64,000 nt of DNA. Origin: Ascarosepion bandense. Lineage: Eukaryota > Mollusca > Cephalopoda > Sepiida > Sepiidae. This document shows positions 58,081 through 64,000 of the stretch, in pieces (the stretch's first letter is position 1; each line of letters opens with the position of its first letter). The DNA is taken from the NCBI GenBank assembly GCA_037127315.1, contig JBBBDQ010001454.1, positions 863,501 to 927,500 of the forward strand, given 5' to 3'. The translations under genes were made by a program, and so were the position numbers. The notes below the pieces were generated by a model that saw only the letters and a list, made by a program, of their open reading frames with translations, was not told the origin of the DNA and made no database searches.

Positions 58081-58210
58081 GCCCAGAGGTAGAATCGCCG
58101 ACTTACGCCAATTCGGTCGGGTTTCAATCCTGGGTTAAAAAGCAATCGGAGTCTAACTGTACTGATGAGCTGTGATACAGCGAAACAGATCTGTCTGTGG
58201 ATGACTATAG
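58077..58210 (+). repeat. tRNA-like SINE carrying a hammerhead ribozyme motif
   Basis: The head has an A box TAGCCCAGAGG (58079-58089), matching TRGCNNAGNGG, and a B box GGTTTCAATCC (58120-58130), matching GGTTCGANTCC at 9 of 11, at tRNA-like spacing. The A-box arm is followed by AGAATCGCCGACTTAC, much like a tRNA D and anticodon arm. The body contains the hammerhead core described in the next entry, and the unit ends CTATAG followed by a TA tract (to about 58229). CA repeats precede it. This organisation, internal Pol III promoter plus hammerhead, is known from some non-autonomous retroelements such as those of schistosomes. Confidence 0.75.
58150..58206 (+). ncRNA. type I hammerhead ribozyme motif
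   Basis: All invariant core positions are present. CTGATGA (58162-58168) is followed by stem II, GCTGT (58169-58173) paired with ACAGC (58177-58181) around a GAT loop, then GAAA (58182-58185). Stem III is A85-C-A-G (58185-58188) paired with CTGT (58191-58194) closed by an AT loop. The cleavage triplet is GTC (58193-58195), with cleavage predicted after C58195. Stem I is CTGTA (58157-58161) with TGTGG (58196-58200), including G-U wobbles, extended past an internal loop by AGTC (58150-58153) with GACT (58203-58206). The very short stem III is typical of retroelement hammerheads. Activity is inferred, not shown. Confidence 0.8.
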
Positions 58211-58239
58211 TATATATATATATATATATCATTCATTCA

Positions 58240-58850
58240 CTCAAGTTGTCACAATATTTGAGAACATGTTTTATAAATCTACTATCTGTCCATGCATTAA
58301 ATACTGTTGCCATATCTGGTCAAGTGCTCCTGCTATCTATCTTGGGGTTCTCGACAAAATCTAAAAAAGGATCTGCAATGTAATCAATCCCAATGTGGCA
58401 GCCTGACTTCAGTCACTTTCTCACCGACGGGATGTGGCTCCCCTCTGTCTTTTCTACAAATATTTTCACAGCTTCTGCTCTTACCAGCTTCTTTCTCTGG
58501 TGCCTCAGCCACTAAATTAGCAACTGAGTTCCACTCTTTTGCATCAAAATAGTCAAATGTAACTGCCACTTCTATTCTATCAGTTTCTTATCTTGCACTT
58601 TCTGCCTGTAGAATTCCTTTCTGTATACTTGCTTCTCTGATAGCTACAATCTTTTAAAGTTTAAATGCCACATCAGTTGCCATCTTCTATCTCCTTGATC
58701 CCCATATTTCTCTTGTCTTTTTCTCAACATTCCTGGTAACTTGCTCCCTCTTTTTTTTTTTTTTTTTAACCTTTTCGCTCAGTGTAACCCCCTGCCCACC
58801 AGTGATGGTACTGCCTTGCTTATGGTGAAATGATTACAAAAACAAAACAA
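58240..58850 (+). mobile_element. jockey/CR1-like LINE 3' end, 5'-truncated
   Basis: Frames give 'CSCYLSWGSRQNLKKDLQCN' (out of frame with LGVLDKIQKRICN), 'LSHRRDVAPLCLFYKYFHSF' and 'CSYQLLSLVPQPL', the post-RT domain of this LINE family. The 3' end CCTGCCCACCAGTGATGGTA, CTGCCTTGCTTATGGTGAAA, TGATTAC then CAAAACAAAG tail defines the family terminus. Better preserved than the 7.0-7.8 kb copy. Confidence 0.8.
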
Positions 58851-58854
58851 AGAA

Positions 58855-59465
58855 AATGTCTTTAGCAAGTAATATATGGAGCTGTCCGTACAATAAAAGC
58901 TTCAAATTACGCACAAAAAAAGATTTGTTGTTGTTGTTATTGCACAAGTTATCAGCCACAGTAATTTAGAGTGATAGTTTCTTTAAAGTGGCCATGTTCT
59001 TGATATTCATGGTCAAAAATGAGCTGGAAACATATGACCTTGATATATCACAAAGGGTGAGAGATATTGTCAGGAATCAAATCTTAGAAGGATTGTCGAG
59101 TTCATCCGGTGAGTCCCAGTCATAATCTTCCACAAACCCAACTAGTTGAAGATTATTACCTTCAGCACAAAGTGGCAGAGTTCACTATGAGATGTGTGGT
59201 GCCTGAGGACATGTATCCTAAGTTCAAGACTTTAAAAAAACCAGTACGTTCTGGTTTTTTCTAATGAGATCTTTCTTTAACCAAGAACAAAAGGTGAAGA
59301 AGATGAATAGAAAGTGGCTCTGCTTGGAAAACATTGAGGTATCCATAGTAATACATATGAAGTTCTCTGGGGTGGAGGTCATGATAAACAAACTTCATAT
59401 CATGTTGTACAACTATTTCCTGTAGGACCTTGGGTTCAATACCATTGATTATTTCTGTCTGAATT
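58855..59465. other. possible old element, unassigned
   Basis: 59.0-59.4 kb is more GC-rich than its surroundings and has broken frames such as 'SQRVRDIVRNQILEGLSS' and 'SGVEVMINKLHIMLYNYFL'. They look transposase-like to me but I cannot name the family. Confidence 0.3.
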
Positions 59466-59469
59466 TCTG

Positions 59470-59660
59470 GGATGAGGAGTTATTATTATTATTTACACTA
59501 TTTACATGTTAACTATTGTTTTCATCTTTGTTGTTACCACATTTCAGCTGTTGTGCTCTCCAACCTTCAACAGGTGTTTATCAATCCAGCTAATCTACTG
59601 GGAATTCTAAATTGAATCCTTTATTTAATCTATGGAGTAGAATGTTCTTGTTCCACTGCC
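59470..59660 (-). repeat. dispersed CTGAAGA-hairpin repeat (antisense copy)
   Basis: On the minus strand: CACCTGTTGAAGGTTGGAGA, GCACAACAGCTGAAATGTGG, TAACAACAAAGATGAAAACA, ATAGTTAACATGTAAATAG. The CTGAAGA core reads CTGTTGA here, so this copy is more diverged. Confidence 0.6.
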
Positions 59661-60057
59661 CTGTAGGATATCTGGATCAATATACACCTACTTGAAGGCC
59701 AGAGGATACAATGTTCGAAACATTGTGATAACAACATTGCCTATGTTGAGTTGTCTGACATGGTATTCAAAAGGTAATCCCAGCAGAAATAATACATATT
59801 TCAACAGGTTTCAGCTCTTTCTTATGTGATCAGCATCAGGCAAGTGGTGGCCAACCTAAATAAGAATGACCTGATCTGGTAATGCAGTTACTTCTGAGAC
59901 TGCACCAATCTTTGAATCAGGGAGCAAGTTTATTTAATAACATTTTTTAAGTTAAACAGGTGTAACTTTCTGTTTTGAAAATATAGTTTCTATTGAATAT
60001 CCTACTTTTAAATTATAAATGAATTACTGAGAACACTCAATATGAATATATACCTAC

Positions 60058-60600
60058 ACAAGGGTCACTCTGAAAGTAATGCCTTCTATTTTATTGAATT
60101 GACCAACAAAATTTGATTTTGGTGTTATGGTAGTATTGGTTGAACTTTCTCCACAGTAAACCATAGTTTTTATTTGCTGGTTTACCAAGAGCAGCTGAGT
60201 GGTAAAAAGGAATCTGATATGAAGATATGTACAAAGTAAAGTATGTTATTGAATTCCTTGATATGAAAATACTGAACTTTCATTAACACTTGTTGAATGT
60301 TTGTAACCAAACAGTGGATGTGAACATAGTTATTAAGTGGGGTTTGCATTCAGCAATGGCAAAAAGCTATACACATATTACCTCTGCTCATTCAGATTTT
60401 TATGAGTTCTAGAAATTTTTGGAAATATCTTATAGTATTTAGTATTATTGAAGTTATCGCTAACATTTCTGTTGAGATTTACATATTCTGTTTTATTCAA
60501 TTTTTCAAGCCAGTCAATGAAATTTGATCAAGCTGTTTTGTTTGGAAAAATAGTTTGAGAAAAACCTTACTTCCTTGTTTTTATGCACCCTAGTAAAACC
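60058..60600 (+). mobile_element. mariner-like deletion derivative
   Basis: Begins AAGGGTCACTCTGAAAGTAA, a mariner-type terminal sequence, and ends near CCTTACTTCCTTG and GCACCCTAGTA, an imperfect inverse. A short frame 'VVIKWGLHSAMAKSYTHI'-like is the only coding trace. The catalytic region is gone. Confidence 0.5.
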
Positions 60601-61101
60601 AGCGGTGCTTTGTTGGTACTTACCTGTTTTCACTTCTCCCCAAAATTTGGTTTCGATTGGTCAACATATGGCTATTTTAGAGGGTGTAACAAATGGCTGA
60701 ATAGAAGTCACAGAATCATGACATGAAGACAAAATGCTTAGCCAGTGATGATAGCTAAATAGAAAAATAATGTTATTTAGCTGAGAGCATGCTTTATCCA
60801 ATTGTGTTATTGTATGGTCCATATTGTTGGAGTTTCTCTGCAAATAAATAGAGATTACTTTCATATCCACCTTTGTTTTTATGTGTGTAATTTTTTTTTT
60901 TAATCTATTCATTTGAATATTATCATGATTACTTTACCAAGGCAATTTATCATTTTCGCAACTTCTTGTTAAAATCATGCTTTTAATGTAGGAATAATAT
61001 CTGAAAAATGCCTGCAATGCTTTGTGGAAATTCATCATTTGCAGCAAGACTTTTCAAAAACTACTGTTGATGAGACAAAATCATGTGGTGAAAACTTTGT
61101 G

Positions 61102-61105
<4 letters not shown>

Positions 61106-61145
<40 letters not shown>

Positions 61146-61159
61146 TATTTATATACACA

Positions 61160-61202
<43 letters not shown>
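61106..61202. repeat. (TA)n-(CA)n-(TA)n compound microsatellite
   Basis: TA at 61106-61132, CA to about 61144, then TA at about 61163-61202. The apparent ORFs of 79-108 codons crossing it are repeat artefacts. Confidence 0.95.
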
Positions 61203-61207
<5 letters not shown>

Positions 61208-61259
61208 TGTATATTAGTTTATATTTCGGCAGCAATCTTTCTTTTAAACATGTTTTGTT

Positions 61260-61397
61260 AAAAACAACTGACAAAGAAGATTTTATTAATTTTATTGAAA
61301 TTATTTTAAGATTTTTTTTATATTTTAATATTTTATTGAGATTATTTTAAGATTTTATTAATTTTAATTAATAAAATCTCCTTTGTCAGTTGTTTTT
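61260..61397. repeat. inverted repeat with 32-nt arms, 74-nt loop
   Basis: AAAAACAACTGACAAAGAAG plus ATTTTATTAATT (61260-61291) pairs with 61366-61397, with one mismatch. The loop holds two near-identical copies of TATTGAGATTATTTTAAGAT-like sequence. Compound TA/CA microsatellites flank it on both sides. Confidence 0.95.
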
Positions 61398-61402
61398 AAT
61401 GA

Positions 61403-61433
61403 AACACACACACACATACACACACACACACAT

Positions 61434-61467
<34 letters not shown>
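61403..61467. repeat. (CA)n-(TA)n microsatellite
   Basis: CA run at about 61404-61432, then TA at about 61435-61467. Confidence 0.95.
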
Positions 61468-61470
<3 letters not shown>

Positions 61471-61994
61471 TGAGAGGCCTTGCTGGAGTGTGCATATTCA
61501 CGCAGATATATAAGACGCAGTACAGATTTTACTTAAAGTTACATTATTCTTTAAATGCTGCTATGATGCTAATCTGTTCTAACTTTGAATTTCTTGGAGC
61601 CAAAAAAAAAAGAAAAAGATTCTTGTATGGCTTTTAATTGTGCTTTCTAGGAAAAGGAAAAGCACATATAGAAAAAACTGACTTTTCCATTTCTTTCCAA
61701 AAGTTAAAGCATTCCCAAAACCAAAATGACTTTGTTTCTCATTTGTAATCATCATCATAAAAAGAAAGCTGATTAGTTGTTGTCATTATTATTTGCTATT
61801 CATACTCTTATTCTTTATTGTTGATATTAACTAATACTGTCATTATTATTCATCAGTCTTTTTTCCTTTTTCATTACTTATTTTCATTAGTACTGTGATT
61901 ACTGCTAATACCGCACATTGTTAAAATACCTTGAGCTTTTTTTTTTATTTTACTGGGTGCATAATATTTAGGTTATATTTTGATGCCTCTACTT

Positions 61995-62297
61995 CTTTTT
62001 TAATTATTTTGCCATAATCAAGGCAATAAAGCCACTAAGACACAAAGGGGGGGGGATTACTGAGTGTGAAAGTATAAGAAAACAAAAATTAAGGATTGAG
62101 AACAAAAAAAGGAAGTGGAATAAAGAAGATAGTAGACGATTAACATTGCATTTAAATTTTTTAAGATCAAAGTTGACTGAAAAACAAGAAGCTGGAAGAC
62201 AGTTCAACAAGTGAGAGAAGAAACTGTTAGCAAAGAACCTATGGTTGTATCTAGCCAATTCAACTGTAAAATGATGAGAACTTGTTGCTAATCTACT
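61995..62297 (-). mobile_element. jockey/CR1-like LINE, 3' half of a split copy
   Basis: Minus-strand frame reads 'RLATSSHHFTVELARYNHRF', 'FANSFFSHLLNCLPASCFSV' and 'NFDLKKFKCNVNRLLSS', the terminal part of the family's C-terminal domain (RTARLWNSLPASCFP...FKxNVNRHLSS). The 5' continuation lies at 63282-63660, beyond an inserted RTE-like element. Confidence 0.85.
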
Positions 62298-63281
62298 TTT
62301 TCTTCTTCATGTGCTGTGTCCCTTCAGGGTGTAAGTGACCATAGACTTCCACTTGGCCCTGTCTCTTGTGGCTCTCAATATTTGGTATCTCTCCCAAACC
62401 CTGCTCCACCATTTGTTTGTTGAAGCCTATCAAATATGTTTTGCACTGCTTTTCCCTGTCTCTCTTTCCCTCTGTCCTGTGAGTATTAGATTCTCTAGGC
62501 CCTCTTTCCTCATGTGTCCCAGGAAACTCAGCTGTCTCTACCTGTTGTTAAGTATGAATTTTCTTCTTGTTTGCATCTTTTTTAACATTTCATTGTGGCT
62601 CACATGCTCAGTCCATGGTATCCTCAGCATTCTTCTCTAGAATCACATTACTTCTGCTTCAAGCCTCTCCTTCATCTTTGAGGAGATTGTCCAGAGGAAC
62701 AGATATCTCATAGCAGTCCAGCACTCTTTTCTTTGTTTCCAATGAGATTTTCCTGTCTCTCAGTACTCTGGTAAGCTTTTGAAATGCATCTTTGGCCATG
62801 CCAATGCATCCTTGGTTCTCAATGTCACACTTTCCATCCTCTATCAGAATGCTTCCAAGATAGTTAAATTTCTTTACTTGTTTTATTTAGTTTCTCCAAC
62901 TTTTTTGCTGATGACCATACATTCAGTTTTCTTGAAGTTTATGCTCAGTTCTTTCTTTTCACTTTCACTTGCTTCATTCCATAGGAGGTCTTTTTGTATC
63001 TGCTATGAGAATCGTGCCATCTGCATATCTTAACATTGTTGTGATTGTGGCTACTAATGATAAATCCTAGCAAGGATTTTATTTCTTTCAGAATTGTTTT
63101 GCTGTATATGTTGAATAGATCCGATGAGAAAACATATCCTTGTCTTATGCCCCTTTCTATTTTTCTATACCTGCTGAATTCATTTCTTATCAGTACGCAA
63201 ACAGTTTGCTGCCAATATAGGCTCTTGATTATCCTAATGTCTTCTTTAAAAATGTTGAGGTTGCAGAGCATCTTGAACAAG
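62298..63281 (-). mobile_element. RTE-like LINE, 984-bp insertion (5'-truncated)
   Basis: Minus-strand frame 63280-62945 reads 'FKEDIRIIKSLYWQQTVCVL', 'IRNEFSRYRKIERGIRQGYV' and 'FSSDLFNIYSKTILKEIKSL', then 'GFIISSHNHNNVK', the RT fingers and palm. The YADD box is shifted out of frame and reads YADG. The post-RT C-terminal region follows to about 62300, ending in an AAGAAGAAAAA tail. The 9-bp duplication TAATCTACT at 62289-62297 and 63282-63290 marks its insertion into an older LINE. Confidence 0.9.
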
Positions 63282-63660
63282 TAATCTACTATTCTGCTTA
63301 AAGTTTAGGTACCATAAAGCAAAGCTCATCAGAACAATTACCATAAAAATATTATATAGAAAAGGCACAGGGAGGCTACATTATGGCAGTGGGAAGGTGA
63401 CTGAAGCTGAGATGCCATGTCAGGACCAAAAACATTGCAGATTCTTGGGATTTTATCAACAATTTATAAATATAAAATAGAACAACAAACCATATGTGGC
63501 AGCAATATCTGAAGCATGGAGAAATGGTAGACTTATAAATATATAAGATAGATTCGTAAAGTCTAGGTACTATAAAGTTCATAATAGAAAAATTAGGAAT
63601 AGAAATATACAAAAGATTACATTGAAATCTAACATAAATAATTGATAACATCTATAAATC
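63282..63660 (-). mobile_element. jockey/CR1-like LINE, 5' half of the split copy
   Basis: Minus-strand frame includes 'SILYIYKSTISPCFRYCCHI', 'WFVVLFYIYKLLIKSQESAM' and 'FLVLTWHLSFSHLPTAIM', the LEYCSHLWxxAP...LDKIQ region of the family out of frame, ending with 'CSDELCFMVPKL' next to the RTE insertion. Confidence 0.8.
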
Positions 63661-64000
63661 TTTTATCAACACTTGCCACACTAACCCTAAAACCAAATAA
63701 TGTCAATTTTGTTTGTTTTTTTTGTTCTTTAATACTGTAGTGTCATCAGTTACTGCATGTCAGCATTATTTGTTACCTCCCTTTGGTATTTTTTACTATA
63801 TCATAAAGTCAGTTCATGAACCAGTAACAAACTTTTAACAATAAATTTTGGCATGCTTTAGAATATTTAATATAAAAGTGGGTGGTGGATATTTTTTCCA
63901 TGTGAATGTGGGTGATGACACAAAGGAAAAGCTTTTCCTCGACTTGTATTTATGCAATTCAAATAAAAAAATAAAAAACTTCAATAGCCAATTTCATCTT
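63661..64000. other. no recognised feature at window end
   Basis: AT-rich. A + strand frame is open from about 63899 to the window end (starting HVNVGDDTKEKLFLDLYLCN), but it has no recognisable motif and no clear splice acceptor before it, so it is not called a gene. Confidence 0.4.

Noticed and set aside
58079..58135. Functional tRNA gene
   Set aside because: A and B boxes are good but there is no acceptor stem pairing, no CCA-end geometry and no proper anticodon arm; it is a SINE head.
61022..61350. 79- and 108-codon ORFs with long YIYIYI runs
   Set aside because: Created by TA/CA microsatellites. The same applies to ORFs at 19317-19559, 21383-21565, 56022-56264, 56654-56920 and 58014-58232.

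Overview
This window reads as intron-rich, AT-rich animal nuclear DNA, most probably from a cephalopod mollusc of the octopus type. That is inferred from long introns, many (TA)n tracts, and the mix of tRNA-derived SINEs, Penelope-like elements, RTE-like and jockey/CR1-like LINEs and dead mariners. No bacterial-style gene, operon or CRISPR array is present. Nearly all short ORFs in the window are chance frames or decayed transposon pieces.

The one host gene I can support is SNX14 (sorting nexin-14) on the + strand. Four exons, at 19591-19645, 27143-27263, 27515-27679 and 34426-34456, join in one frame with consensus splice sites. They encode the PX-to-Nexin_C linker and the first half of the C-terminal Nexin_C domain. 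A 24-nt in-frame microexon at 25881-25904 is possible. The upstream PX/RGS/PXA exons and the last ~75 codons were not found, so most of the window is SNX14 intron.

Layout: 1-9.2 kb is a graveyard of mariner, Penelope-like, I/jockey-type LINE and RTE-like fragments, some nested. 9.2-19.5 kb is mostly unrecognised AT-rich DNA with two SINE copies and two mariners. 19.6-34.5 kb holds the SNX14 exons, with a Penelope pair in inverted arrangement at 22.2-24.1 kb and a recent 234-bp tandem duplication at 32.3 kb. 34.5-48 kb contains a motif-dense candidate regulatory segment at 36.6-36.95 kb, composite repeats, a decayed ORF-like stretch, an inverted SINE pair and a Penelope element. 48-64 kb has a second SINE family, RTE-like fragments, microsatellites, a tRNA-like SINE carrying a hammerhead ribozyme motif at 58.1-58.2 kb, a hairpin element at 61.3 kb, and a LINE split by an RTE insertion with a 9-bp target duplication at 62.0-63.7 kb.

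The most interesting signal is at 58077-58210: a Pol III-type A box and B box followed directly by a near-canonical type I hammerhead core with a GUC cleavage triplet. A second, hammerhead-resembling hairpin motif (CTGAAGA, stem, GAAA) recurs in several dispersed repeats. One related unit is bounded by an 11-bp target-site duplication, which suggests an independent mobile unit.
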